Shown: piece after piece, positions 45,214 through 57,127 of the stretch
Layout of the letters: every line of letters begins with the position of its first letter
Position numbering within the stretch: position 1 is the stretch's first letter
Assembly (NCBI GenBank): GCA_030141605.1
Contig: JAQGDQ010000109.1
Coordinates: forward strand, 466,001 to 530,000
Direction: 5' to 3'
From: Tubiluchus corallicola
Lineage: Eukaryota; Priapulida; Priapulimorpha; Priapulimorphida; Tubiluchidae
DNA length: 64,000 nt
Program-made: the position numbers and the translations under genes
The notes under the pieces: model-generated
What the model was told of the DNA's origin: nothing
The model's database searches: none
What the model saw: the letters and a program-made list of their open reading frames with translations, nothing else

Positions 45214-45740
45214 ATTCTTGTTGCTAAAATGTTTGAATAGGCAGAGTAAAACTTTCTTCTACTTTATTGATTTTGTGTTCTCTGTCTCATAAAACATTAA
45301 CTAAATAAAAATGTGAGGCATTAAGGCTAATTCTTGAAGCTAATTTCAATTCTTTGAAGAGATGTGCTATATGTCAATAATTGCGAAAATTGCATCTACA
45401 CATTTCTCATTGATTCTGTTTAATATTTTACCATATATTGACAGGCTTTTTTCCTCAGTTGAAGCATGAAAGATTCTTGCATGCAGCACATTGCTGTGGT
45501 GAATGCTTGCCACTTTGTTTAGCAGTATAAGCAATTTGTCATATGTCCTTTATTCATTGAACCATAAGAATAATATTGCAACTCCAAAACAGTAAGAAAC
45601 AAAATGCTGAATGGGTCGAAAACCACTCAAGTGGTTGTACACATGGACATATGACCAATGATACCTGTTCAAATTCACGCTTTTGAACAAATTAATTAAG
45701 CATGTAAATAGTGCCTAAGCCCGTAGCCTACTAAGTTTCT
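45214..45740. other. Spacer between GPCR 1 and GPCR 2
   Basis: About 0.5 kb with no gene or repeat recognised. It should hold the promoter of GPCR 1 and the 3' end of GPCR 2. Confidence 0.5.
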
Positions 45741-46790
45741 TCATATTGTTGAAACACTAATTTGCAAGTCTCTATTGCTATGTGCTATACTTGCTGATTC
45801 AAGCATATCAACTTTATTATGGCATAAAAATTTTATACCCTTAAAAAGACCAGTTTTGAATGATCTTTTAAACTCACTCAGTTTAGACAAATAGACGAAA
45901 ACATTCATTAGACTATTAGAACATCCTATTGTGCATATGTAAAATTGTAACTGCTCATCTGTCATGACTACAGCACAGTTGTACCCACAATAGCTAAATA
46001 TCATCATTGCTACCAGGTAAGGCAGCCAGCAGAGAAAGAATAAACCAACTGTTGTTGCAAGAGTTTTAGCAAGTTTTAAACGCTGCTTCATTTTCCTACT
46101 GTCACGTGATTTTACTTCAACTGCTGTTAATTGTGTTCTAGAGTGCCTCATTGCTTCTTTTACAATAGCACAGTAACAATATACTATTACCGTAGTAATT
46201 GAGGTACCAAATATGATTGTTATGTAGGTCCAGTATTTACCATATGTTCCATGAAAGGCAACACATCGCGTTCCTATTAGCCTTGCTTGCATATACAACA
46301 AACACGAAATTATAAACAAAGTTATGCTAAGTACCCAAATTGCAGTCATGCTAATTACGGCTTTGCTCCTTGTCACAATCTGATTGTAATGTAAAGGGTA
46401 TAAAACCGAGATGTAGCGATCTACTGATATGACTGCATACGTTAAAACTGACACAAGTTCTGACATATATAGCAAATTAATGCTCACTGCACACCATTGT
46501 ACATAGCAGCTCAAGTTGGAAAGGTGTCCAAATCCCAAGAACACCAAGCTTACTCCAGCTATGTTGTCTGCCACTGCCATATTTCCTATATAAAAATAGG
46601 GAATTTTGTGCAGGCTTTGATTTTTCTGGATAATGATTAACACAACTGAATTTGCGAGTAATATACAGATTCCCATAAAAAAATACAAGATAAGGATAGT
46701 AGAATAAGACACAGCTATAGTATTTTTTCCACAAGTCTTTAGCTTTGCATTTTGAAAGAAGTTGCTAGAATTGTTCATCATAAATTCCAT
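45741..46790 (-). CDS. Rhodopsin-class GPCR 2, intronless
   Basis: A single-exon 349-aa receptor, close paralogue of GPCR 3 (shared blocks such as AVADxIAGxSLVFLGFGHLS and ISVDRYIS). Landmarks: NNSS glycosylation site in the N-tail, N47 in TM1, D75 in TM2, C100 in TM3, D124-R-Y126, CWLP in TM6 and NVFVY in TM7 lacking proline. The basic third loop (KMKQRLKLAKTLATT) suits G-protein coupling. Met4 or Met5 are alternative starts. Ligand unknown. Confidence 0.93.
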   Translation of the reverse strand: MEFMMNNSSNFFQNAKLKTCGKNTIAVSYSTILILYFFMGICILLANSVVLIIIQKNQSLHKIPYFYIGNMAVADNIAGVSLVFLGFGHLSNLSCYVQWCAVSINLLYMSELVSVLTYAVISVDRYISVLYPLHYNQIVTRSKAVISMTAIWVLSITLFIISCLLYMQARLIGTRCVAFHGTYGKYWTYITIIFGTSITTVIVYCYCAIVKEAMRHSRTQLTAVEVKSRDSRKMKQRLKLAKTLATTVGLFFLCWLPYLVAMMIFSYCGYNCAVVMTDEQLQFYICTIGCSNSLMNVFVYLSKLSEFKRSFKTGLFKGIKFLCHNKVDMLESASIAHSNRDLQISVSTI

Positions 46791-48168
46791 TTCTTAAAAC
46801 AGCTAAAGCATCCCGGTAAATTTCGTTAAGTTGTGATTCACTTGCAAGTAAGAGATGCAATCTGCTTGCTTCTGTGATAAGAGTATACTTTGAAATATTT
46901 ATTTTTTGCGAAATGCGAAGGCGCTGAAAGCTATTGATTTCCGCTTAGCTCGTTATAATTTAGTTCTGGAGTTGTAGAACTCCTGTGGTGGTACTAATAC
47001 TGTCCAAAGCTGTTGCTTAGTTTTTATTAACTGTTATTGACATGTGTTATCATATACTTTTACTCTGACATATTCGTGTCATATTACTCTGAGGCATATT
47101 GCGCACTTACCTGAGAATTACATTCATCTGTTTAGAATGTATTAATGCCATCTGAATTTGGTTAATTGTATTTTGCCCTGTAGACGATTAGTTGTCAGTA
47201 AGTAGTTGGTATATACATGTATTACAGAATACATAGTGTCAAATTGAATGATTATTAAAGCATAAACAGAAGTTCGACAATAGCTAAACGTATACATGTT
47301 GTTTAGGAAGTGCAAAGATAACATGTACGTGTAAGGGATTAAGCACTGAGTGACCTCGTGCGCTACGATACAAAAACCTTTGACACACATATTTTAATCA
47401 CATCTTAGACTTTTGAAAGCTTTAGACATATAACTTAATTCTAATATAAATTGCTCCTACCTGCAAAATTTCTACAATTTTCTTAGAAACACCAATTGTT
47501 AAAAATTAATCATCCTGTATGATAAATGCTTAAAAAATATTTTTAAGTGACTTTTTTGTTTTCGAGCTGTAAGCTTAAATCAGTAAATTGGGTAGCATGC
47601 ATGTGAGCTGAGGTAAACAGATAATTTCAAGCTACAAACCAATATAAATAAGCTTTTTCAGCGTTCCAGCATTTAGTGATGATAGTTGGATAAAATCTTT
47701 ATTAACCAACATTAAAATAATACACAGAGGTACGATTATGTACATGTGGCAATACGTTACATCCATGGATGGAAGCAGCATGCCAAAGTCAGTCACAATT
47801 ATGACTGCACTGATAGTTGACAATAGCGTCAGACTATTCTAAAAGATGCTGATCATGGAAAGGTCAAAAATTGTCATTACGATATTAGGAAAACATTTGT
47901 GTATATGGAACACGTCATGCTTTTTGTTGTTGTAGAAATAGTCATTTAATTATAATGACTGCTTCTGCTGTTTTGTCATGCTACTTCTAATAAGAGCATT
48001 ATATTAAATCTACATTAATGTTACTCAAACAATTTAATTTAGCTATCAGTTTATCTGCTGCTATCAGAGCAATTTGCTGCGATCAGTTGCATTTTGACCA
48101 ATGCAGGTAGTAGGAATCTGTGGTTTGTAGCAACATTTTTAGAACCAGATTTTGTTTTCTCACATTGC
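46791..48168. other. Spacer between GPCR 2 and GPCR 3
   Basis: About 1.4 kb; small open frames on both strands have no family resemblance. No repeat or RNA was recognised. Confidence 0.5.
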
Positions 48169-49209
48169 TTAGTCTGCAGTGTTCCAAGCACTGCGTCTAT
48201 CGCTTACAAAATCATTACTGACTACTTGATTCCTTTCAGTGGATGGCATGCATTGAATGATAACTTTAATCAGTGCTTGCCTAAATTCTCTCAACTTGGA
48301 CACGTATACAAACACATTCATTAAACTGTTTGAACATCCTATTGTGCAGACGTAAAACTGTAGTTGCTCATCGGTGATAAAGCTGTTCCAGTTCTTAGGA
48401 AAAAAACTTTTGATAGTAATGACAGTTAAATATGGAAGCCAGCAAACAGTAAACAAGCCAACAGTTGTAACAAGAGTTTTTGCTAACTTTATTCGTTGCT
48501 TCATTTTCCTGTTTTCACCTGGCTTGTGAGGTTCATGAGCTCCTGTGTGCATCTTTGACTGTCGTATTGCCTCTTTTGCTATATTTGCATTGCAGTACAC
48601 AATTAGTGCGCCTATGGATGTGCCAGTTATAACCGTGAAGTAAATCCAGAATTGTCCAAATGTCCCACGAAATGTTATGCACCTAGTCCCAGTAAAGTTT
48701 TCTTGCATGTAGAGGTATACAGCAATAAAGAACAAAGTAAAACTACTTGACCACACTACAAACATACTTATTGCTGCTGTAGTTATTGTAACCATCTGAT
48801 TGTAGTGTAAAGGATATAAAATTGAGATGTACCGATCTACTGATATTACAGCATACGTTAAGACCGACACCAGTTCTGATGTGTATAATAAATTAAGACT
48901 GACTGCACACCATCCTACATAACAGCTTAAATTTGAGAGATGCCCAAATCCTAAAAATACTAAACTAATACCAGCTATAGTGTCTGCCACTGCCGTATTT
49001 CCAACATAAAGGTATGGTACTTTGTGTAGGCTTAGGCTTCGATGTATCACTACTATCACAATGGAATTTGCCAACAGAATTCCGGTTCCCATAAAAAGAT
49101 ATAGCACCAGTATTGCAGAATAAAGCTCATTTATTTCCAAATCATAACAGTTTGTAACACTGTCACCTAATGAAGATAAATTACTCCAGTTTGCAGTGAA
49201 TAAATCCAT
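48169..49209 (-). CDS. Rhodopsin-class GPCR 3, intronless
   Basis: A single-exon 346-aa receptor with seven membrane segments. The N-tail has two glycosylation sites (NWS, NLS). TM2 holds AVADTIAG, TM3 W100-C101 and D125-R-Y127. TM6 has CWLPY, and TM7 NVFVY without proline. It is nearest to GPCR 2 throughout the core, but the tails differ. It is the most upstream of the three-gene block and lies about 0.7 kb from the 3' end of the gamma-lyase-like gene on the same strand. Ligand unknown. Confidence 0.93.
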   Translation of the reverse strand: MDLFTANWSNLSSLGDSVTNCYDLEINELYSAILVLYLFMGTGILLANSIVIVVIHRSLSLHKVPYLYVGNTAVADTIAGISLVFLGFGHLSNLSCYVGWCAVSLNLLYTSELVSVLTYAVISVDRYISILYPLHYNQMVTITTAAISMFVVWSSSFTLFFIAVYLYMQENFTGTRCITFRGTFGQFWIYFTVITGTSIGALIVYCNANIAKEAIRQSKMHTGAHEPHKPGENRKMKQRIKLAKTLVTTVGLFTVCWLPYLTVITIKSFFPKNWNSFITDEQLQFYVCTIGCSNSLMNVFVYVSKLREFRQALIKVIIQCMPSTERNQVVSNDFVSDRRSAWNTAD

Positions 49210-49872
49210 ACCTCAAAGCTTGGCACACTGTAATATAACTGCCAGGAAACCAATTTTAACAATTCATGGTTATAAATCATTCAGAACGCAAGTTTGTAAA
49301 GCTTCATCAAATAACGTAAAAATTCAAGGATTCAACTCAGAAAACTGCATTCTCAAGTTGTTTGTACGCGCAACATCAATTTGCATGAGGTTTGGACAAC
49401 AATAAACTTGCTAAGAAATTTTTTGTTGAACAAGCTTCTATTTTTACCAGAACGTTGTACAGGTTTCATCAGCACAGTCTTACTATCGATTCAACAAAGT
49501 GATGCACAATTAAACATAAATAAGCTCACTAAAATGGAAATGAGTTTGAAAACGAATTTCATTATTAATTTTGTCTTGGTCACAGCTCTTACTGTTTCTA
49601 ATTGTTTTAAATGCATGTTTATAGTGAAGGCGTAACCATTGTTGCAATCCGGAAAACGCTAATCATCTTTAAGAGCATGTAAATTATATAATGGAAAAGA
49701 CTGATTAATCTTAACAAGTAAATTTGTTAACACTAAATTACCAAAGAGTGCTATCGTAATTAAAAATCAAGTTTGCTATCAACAAGAATTTCAGTTTTGA
49801 CTGAAATTTTTGACAAGTACATCGTAATGGAGATGTACTTGGGATATTAACATTTAATAAACAACTTTTCAT

Positions 49873-52800
49873 TCATAAGTTCTCGAGTGCTTTGGCTAAA
49901 TCTAGCTTCAAGTCTTCCTCATCTTCTATTCCAACACTGAAATGAAATGATAAGAAAATGGAATAAAAACAGTCTTTAGCTTATTATCTGTGCATGTCAG
50001 ATTTACTAAAAAAACTTCATTTTACACTATTGGTTAAACTTTTTATTAGTTACCACTGTTGCACATTTTCACTTGTAATCTATAATGAAAGCTACTGCTA
50101 CAAGATAAGTGTACTATCTATATTTATATATGTGCTGCCACCTATATTTCAATTTATTCATCTCTTGACCAAATTTTTCATCCAGGTTGCTGCCTGGTTG
50201 GCCTCTGTCACCTGTACTTGCTGGGCTTGCCACATATGGTTACATACACTGGCCAGCCAGGTAGGCTCAGTAGGTGCACGCAACTTGGTAGCCCTGCCAA
50301 GGCCAGCCTGGTTTTTTCTCTCTGTTGTGTTTGTAAATAGTGTCTATATATGGGTATAAACCTATAGATATAAATCTATAAAGTTTCTAAAACCATTATC
50401 ACCATCATTATTGCTAAGTCATCATCACATACATTAGAAATGTTAGGAATATTTTGTAAAAAGTTCTTATAACTAAATACCTATCTGAAGCTGAACTATT
50501 TCATTGGTTGTTGTAACCTGACTGCCAAAAAAGACCTACTAATCGACCTAGATTGTATTTGCAAGAAAAAAGTATGCTGTAATTTTTGTATCAATGAATT
50601 TGTCCTTCACTTTTTTATCTATATTTTTTCAGTTTCAATTTCAGTAGATTTATTTCGCAATAAACACATACATATGCATTACAAGTACATCGATAATCAG
50701 TTTTTGTTAATACAAAATTAGGATATAATTCATGAATTCTGCGCAGAGACCTAAGAAGCAATCTTATGCTAGGCCATTAGAATTAGTTACGAGAAAAATT
50801 ACAATATAGTATTAATAGTTAGTGTGAGTTACAGTGGGCGTTAGTAGTGTTTCATAATTACGATGTAAACTGATGGTCGGTACAGAGAAATGATAAATGC
50901 TTTAAGACATTCGCTAAGCATTTGTGGAGGAGGCAACACTTATATATATGGGCGGGAACTAATAACTGTATTATTATCCTAGAGGGGAAATTTTTGAAAA
51001 TGAAAAACAACCACAAATTATGATTGAGTGATCAGTTATATGTTTTAAGTAAGTGTAATTTACATACTTTTTTGAATATAGACAGCGAGTTGGCATTTTT
51101 TATAGCTGGAGCAAATGAATTCCATATGTAAGGGCCATTGTATTTAATAGAAAATTTTCTAACATTTGTGGTGCACTGTATGTAGTGATAGTTAAGTCTT
51201 TCAGCATTCACACAGAAATAATCAGTAAATAAGGGTGGCAATAATTTATGAGAGAATTTGTACATGAAAGCGGCAGTGTTAAACACATAATAATGCTATT
51301 ATGGTGTTATCAACTTATTAAGATGCACAATGTTAGATGAATTTTATCACCAAAGTAAATGTAACAATTCAATATGATTAAAGATCAAGTTACAATATTT
51401 TATTATCATCTCTTAATCTAAAGTGTTAACATTTAACAGAAGTTTAGGAACTGTTCCTATCATGTTAGGGGCCAACTTAAAATCATGTGATTAGGCGTCT
51501 TCTGATTTAAAAACAATTTTATAGTTTTTTATACACACAATCTGTACATGTGTGCATTCTTGAGTCACATTTTTTAGGCACTGTTTGTGGAGTATAGAAG
51601 GTATTTTTACTAAAATGACATGCAGATGTCTTACCTCAACCGTATTAAACCGTCTTTTATACCACATGCTATTCTTGCTTCCTGTGTCATGTATAGAGGT
51701 CCGTGTGTCATGGATGCTACATGCTCAATCAGGCTTTCTGTTCCTCCTAAGGATACGGCCAAATTGATAATCTTTACTGACTATAACAAATAATGTGGCA
51801 TTCTAATTAGAAGAGTCATATTTGTGAAGAAAGTAATGTGAATCTGTGCTCTAAGCAGGTTCATCTAAGCACTAAGTAGTGAATTTATTTAAATTTAAAG
51901 TGGATCAGAATATTTTCCTAGTTACTTGCTATTTCCAATATTATTTTAATAAATCACACTAAGAAAAGCCGTCATTCATGTGTAGCAGTTACATGTGCTT
52001 TGTATATTATGAGATGGCAGTTCTAATGTCCATCTGACACCATGTCCAACTTGTATAAAATTGATACAGTAAAATAATTGACTGTGAGTACAAAAAATTA
52101 CTGTATGACAGTCTGTTGTAAAGTGTGACATAAGATAGATTCATTACTGGGTAACTTTCGCTGGTTTTTTATTTGTCTCCTGAATCTTGCTTTCAACTGC
52201 TTGATTTCAAATTTTCAATTCAACTTCGCTTTTCTACTTTTTATGTGTTTAGATTGATAGATTAAAAGAGAGAGAGGAGTGATGTCCAGTGATTGAGCTT
52301 ATTTAGACGATGATTATTGTTAACAAGCGCTTTCTTGTACAAATCTTAAAGTTGCTGATTTCAGATTTCAAGAACCAGACATGATTTTCATAGATTGCAA
52401 GTTTTCACAGCTTTACATAATAAACATCATTAGCAAATAAATTTTTCTCGCACAAAGATGAAATTCACAAGCAGTGAAAATCAAACTCTTGGTGATCGTT
52501 AGTGTGTAATGTCCATATTTAATAACGACACGTCAATTGTGGCATAATTCCACCATTCTTAACTGATTCACTTGCTTCGTTTTTATTATGCAGCTGAAGT
52601 GTACTCTCTTTACACTTTTGTGACATTTGTTCTATGAAAGTAAAGTGAAAAGTTTTCTTATTATTTTTCTCAGAAAATTTTTTGTTGCATGCTTTGAAAG
52701 ATCCCTGCTGCAATGTAATTGGAATTTTAAAACTACATCATTCATTCAGAGACTTTCCAAGGCCAAATATTTCAACATTTCAAAGCCATGATTCTACACT

Positions 52801-55800
52801 GCATGGTAAAGAGTAAATTATATTAGCTAGCATTTTTGTAAGAAGGTTAACAGGTGAATTATCTGTATAATATGAGATAATAAACATGATGGCTTCAGGG
52901 GGATTGCAGTATCAAATGAAATATTCTAGTAAGTTGAAATTATTCAAATTGACAATGAACAGATAAAGGAATAAAGGAGAATTGCTCTGTTTACCTCAGC
53001 CATTTTTTTCGCTACTTCATAGCCACCTTTTGCTTCAAAAGCAATCATTCCTCCAAAGCCATTTTTCATCAGTTTCCTAGCAATTTGCTTTTGAGGATAC
53101 GAATCTAATCCTGGATAATAGACTCGTTCTATCTGAAAACAATTTTTTTCCTCTAGAGATTAACGTTCTTTGTTCCGTTTTGGTAAAATCATACATTGGG
53201 TTGTCTGGTTATGATGTATATTGTTGATAATGTTTAACAGAACTTTTATTTTTGTACAACATGTAAAACAAGGTTAATTTAAGTTCCTGGTTAACAACTT
53301 AACATCATACATAACTAATTTACGCACTACTGATAATGATCTTTGTCTTTAATTCAATTAATGTGCTTTAATTTCATGCCATGATCCCTATTTTATTAGT
53401 TGCATTTGCTCTGTTAGTCATTACCTTTGGGTGTTCCTCGAGTAATTTTGCCAATCCAGCTGCATTTCGGGAATGAACAGACATCCTTGCCGATAAAGTT
53501 TTGAGTCCTCTGTGCAGTAGGCTGGCATCAAACGGGGACTGAAAAAATACAATAGGCAATATGATAACTTTCAAAGGCAATGTTTTTACAGGGCTGAAAT
53601 TGCGGATTTGGTAATTTATATACTTAATTTTGTGAGCAACACTCACATGTAATTTGTGTTTAAAGGTACACCAGCTTTTGTTGCAAATGTAGTAAATTAT
53701 AATTAGGCGGGTTCATGGCTGAGTGGATAGGCGAAAATGATGGAAGTGGGCTTTGACTGTCTGGGTGCATTACTGATTTTGGGGCAGTATCACTTGAAAA
53801 CGCCGTAGAGGGAGGGTTTACACATCCAAAGGTGTGAGAGACACCTCTGCTGGTTCAGCCTTAAATGAAGGATAGCCTCAGTAACGAGACAGGCTCATTG
53901 ATGCTAACACTTTGTTAGTCAGTACTGATATTGTGTGCGAGGCACAGGATTTATTGAAAGCTGGACCAGGTGCATCTCTTTTAACAGAAATGGAATTTGT
54001 GCAGAGATGGAGAAATGTGAACTGAAATGAACAGTACTGCATGTATTATGTGAATTGCATATTAAGTAACTAAGCTTACTTAAGAACATAAATAAAAGAG
54101 TAAATTCATTCCAGTTCATGCTAATTACATGCATTTCCTGTATAATAATTTTTGCACTAAAATGCTATGTAGCATTTACCAAGTGTGTTCCCATAACCAT
54201 CTGCCATTGTTTTAGCTGCTGCCATTGTTCCTTTGTCCGAGTTGTTAGCGCACCTCCTATTAAGTCTGTGTGGCCTCCCATATATTTTGAACTGCAAATT
54301 GAGTTTATTTCAAGTAATATACATAGAGTTATAAAATATTTGTGTGCACTCATATAAGAACAGCCGGGCTGATTTATAAGATTGAGAAATAATGAATGAT
54401 AAAACAGAGATAAAAACATAATCGTTAATCGTATTATCAAATGGGATGGGATTGAGCAATCAGTTATGATTCTCTGTAATCATATAATCTGTAGTTTATA
54501 GTTTCAGTGGAGAAATGTAATCAGTTTCTCCGTAGCATGCCAAGTGTGCTATCTTTAAATTTAACTGAGTGGTAACTGTGTGGGCATAGCAACTGAAGTT
54601 TAATAACACCAAGCTTGGCCGGTAAGTGAATGGGTACCACTTTTTGGGTTACCAATGAGTAGCCTTTTTGCGAAAACAGCTTCTGATCATTTTTTCTGTA
54701 ATGCTCCCAAGGCTCTTTACCCATTTGTGGTATGCGCAGCTGAATGTGCCTAAAATCCAGCAGTGAATTGTCGTAGAGAATTATCCTCATATGATCATGT
54801 TTAATTTTCCAGACCCGTCACACCCATTTGCGTTATGTATGCCCTGCCACTGAGTACAGGATACAAAGAGCTAAACTTTTAAAAAAGTGAAATATTTTCA
54901 TAATGTTGCTTACCAGCTGTGCAGTGTAATGTCAATACCATATTTCATTGGTTGTAGTATAATTGGTGAAGCAAATGTGGCATCGATTACTGTGATTGCG
55001 CCGCTGCTGTGTCCAAGTTTCGCAAACTCCTCAATGTCAAGCATTGTCAGAGTTGGATTACACGGCACCTCAGCAAACATCAGCTATATAATTATGATAA
55101 TGCAAATGTCCACGTTATAATGTTTTAACTAATAATTCCTCTAACTGTCTGAAAATGAAGCAAAGATTTTACATGTATGGATTTTAGACTTTGTAATTGT
55201 TACTTTGCACCATAAAGTTCTTTGATGATAAAGGTGATACTTGGCAAAGAGTAAATCAAAAGCTATAAAACATTTTCACAAATAAGCTGGAAATTGTTTA
55301 GAATGCCTTTGTGCCAGATGTTATGTCTCACCAAGTTCACCACGTTTTAGTCTCACGTAAAATATAGAAAAAAGTCAATTAAAAAGTAATATAATTGAAA
55401 GTAATGTAGTTAAATTTCCCACAAATGAAAATTTAGCACAAATATAAACAATATGAACAAGCAGTGCATATTTGCTACCATATGTGATCAACCATAACAA
55501 CTTTTTCTCAATTATGGCAATTACATTTTACTGCATTTACAGTAAGCGTGTAAAATGACAAAAAAAAACTCATTAAATTCTTTAACCTGTATTCCGCTTT
55601 TTGTAAATGGTAACCATAACCAACTTGGCTAACAAACGCATCAAGTGACGGTTTTTACGTGTTTGTAGACGTCTTGAATACTGTACACTGCACTGCGAAC
55701 ATCTCAATTCAGTTTACTGTGACTTTTGACTTATTATATATATGTGTATATTATATGTTATATTACATTATTATATTATATATATATATATGTGTGTGTG

Positions 55801-57127
55801 TGCGTGCGTGTGTGCGCGCGTGCGTGTGTGTGTATAAGTGCCTATTGTTGCTTTTGGAATTTAAAAACATTTATTATTGTTTAGATGTCTTGCTTACCTT
55901 TGTATTCGGTTTAACAAGGTTATGAAAGCCATCAACACTATCGTTGGGAGCCCAAGATACTTCTATTCCATACCCAGGAATATAGTTTTTGAACATTTTG
56001 TGAACGCCACTGTAGAGCGGATTACATATAATCTGAATAAAAAAGCATTAATAAGTGAAGCTTTTCACCTCTCCGATATTCAGAAATCAGTTTCTTTGTT
56101 TTGTGCGGAGGGCTGAGTTCTTAGGACTTAATGCTGGCAATTCAGCATTTGAACTGTGTTATATCTTAGGGACTCCAAGGTATATGTAAGCCTGATAACT
56201 ATGACTGAATGGCACCACATACCGCATGATCTCCAGCTTTCAGGAATGTCAAAGCTACAGCAAGTGCTGCTGTTGAGCCGCTTGTAAAAAGGAGGCTCCC
56301 CGCCCCACCCTCCAGGGCATTCACTGCACATTCTGCTGCAGACACTGTTGGATTTCCTATGCGAGCATAAAAGTATCCTCCCTGTAACATTATAATTATA
56401 ACTTCAAGATTTTTGTCCTAACCAGTGACATCAAGATTCATAATTTTAATTCTAAACTTAATTTTTAAAAGCTATTTGCTCGATTCATTATTGTCATGCT
56501 TCTCTCTATTGCAAGTTAGAAGAGATAGAAGTTATGAATGAGTTCTTAATTACAGACTTTGCTGTTAATATTTGTTTGAAAAAGTATGGGTATAAATAAA
56601 AGAGATGTAACTTACTCTTGCCACTGCATCTTCATACTCTTTTATCTTATTTACTCTGTATATTGAAGAGTGGTAAATGGGCATGGTCAGTGGCTCAGTT
56701 GGTGGTTCCACCGACCGATCCAAATGACTTCTGACTGCTCGTGTGGCTGGGCCGAGTTCATCTAGGCTCAAATTCCAAACACCATCCGAAATATCATTTC
56801 TTGCAGGATTCCACCGTCTATATGTAACAGGTAGCTTTGTAATAGCTTACAGGTTATTCTTTTAATACCTTGAGTTACTTTTATATAAATCGGTTGAAAT
56901 ATGACATGACATATGAAAGTATGTGCCCATAACAATGCACTGTTTTATTCTGACCAGTAGAAAGAAATCATAAAACTAAGCATTTAGCGTCTAAAGTATG
57001 ACTTGTAAATATGCCAAGGTACTAATATTTTGTATTTGTATGACCACAGCAGCTGTTTAACTAATAAAAATGTACAGTAGTTTCAATTTGATAAAAATCT
57101 TATTGCAATGACTTACCTGTCAGACAT
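49873..57127 (-). CDS. PLP-dependent Cys/Met-metabolism enzyme, cystathionine / methionine gamma-lyase-like, complete
   Basis: Ten exons encode 416 aa: 57127-57117, 56817-56616, 56381-56223, 56032-55898, 55083-54914, 54291-54180, 53538-53425, 53132-52995, 51780-51635 and 49936-49873. All are GT-AG, and a TAA just before the ATG in frame fixes the start. Fold-type-I landmarks are present: phosphate and cofactor residues Y76 and R78 (YARIGNP), Y131 over the PLP ring, D203 (VIDATF) and the Schiff-base lysine K228 ([10 protein letters not shown]). The C-terminal domain ends [19 protein letters not shown]. At the position of the Glu diagnostic for cystathionine gamma-lyase (human E339, LAESLGG) it has V356 (LAVSLGG), as in methionine gamma-lyases. 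The methionine-lyase active-site Cys is also absent (LYSGVH). Family is certain; substrate (cystathionine, methionine or other) is open. Confidence 0.93.
50630..51330 (-). mobile_element. LINE ORF2 C-terminal remnant
   Basis: The last gamma-lyase intron holds a minus-strand frame at 51286-51032 reading [18 protein letters not shown] and later [20 protein letters not shown], typical of a non-LTR ORF2 C-terminus. The element continues to a tail with AATAAATC and GAAATTGAAACTGAAA near 50630-50660. It is 5'-truncated but reads open for about 80 codons, so it is fairly young. Confidence 0.75.
53705..53960 (+). repeat. tRNA-headed SINE-like repeat, copy B
   Basis: The 5' end carries an A-box-like TGGCTGAGTGGATAGGCG (53716-53733) of tRNA-Ser/Leu type and a degraded B-box region near 53750. 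The body shares the TAGAGGGAG / TACACATCC block with 42479-42510 and an ACAGGCTC-type block further on. It lies in a gamma-lyase intron. Confidence 0.45.
54790..54885 (+). repeat. SINE-like repeat fragment, copy C
   Basis: TATGCCCTGCCACTGAGTAC followed shortly by AAAGAGCTAAA matches the 3' part of the copy at 42564-42640. Only the 3' portion is visible. Confidence 0.35.
55735..55835. repeat. (AT)n followed by (TG/CG)n
   Basis: A TA run (about 55771-55790) passes directly into alternating purine-pyrimidine TG and CG dinucleotides to about 55834, in a gamma-lyase intron. The second part could adopt Z-DNA. Confidence 0.9.

Noticed and set aside
48094-48324. Plus-strand ORF overlapping the end of GPCR 3
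   Set aside because: It is the reverse-strand shadow of the receptor C-terminus and has no independent support.
50130-50359. Hydrophobic plus-strand ORF in the gamma-lyase intron
   Set aside because: It is composition-driven (GCC/TGG-rich repeat-like stretch), has no family motif, and the frame needed for TMEM147 ends quickly.
53711-53790. Candidate tRNA-Ser/Leu gene
   Set aside because: The A box is good, but the B box is degraded and no acceptor stem or anticodon arm can be folded; a SINE head explains it better.
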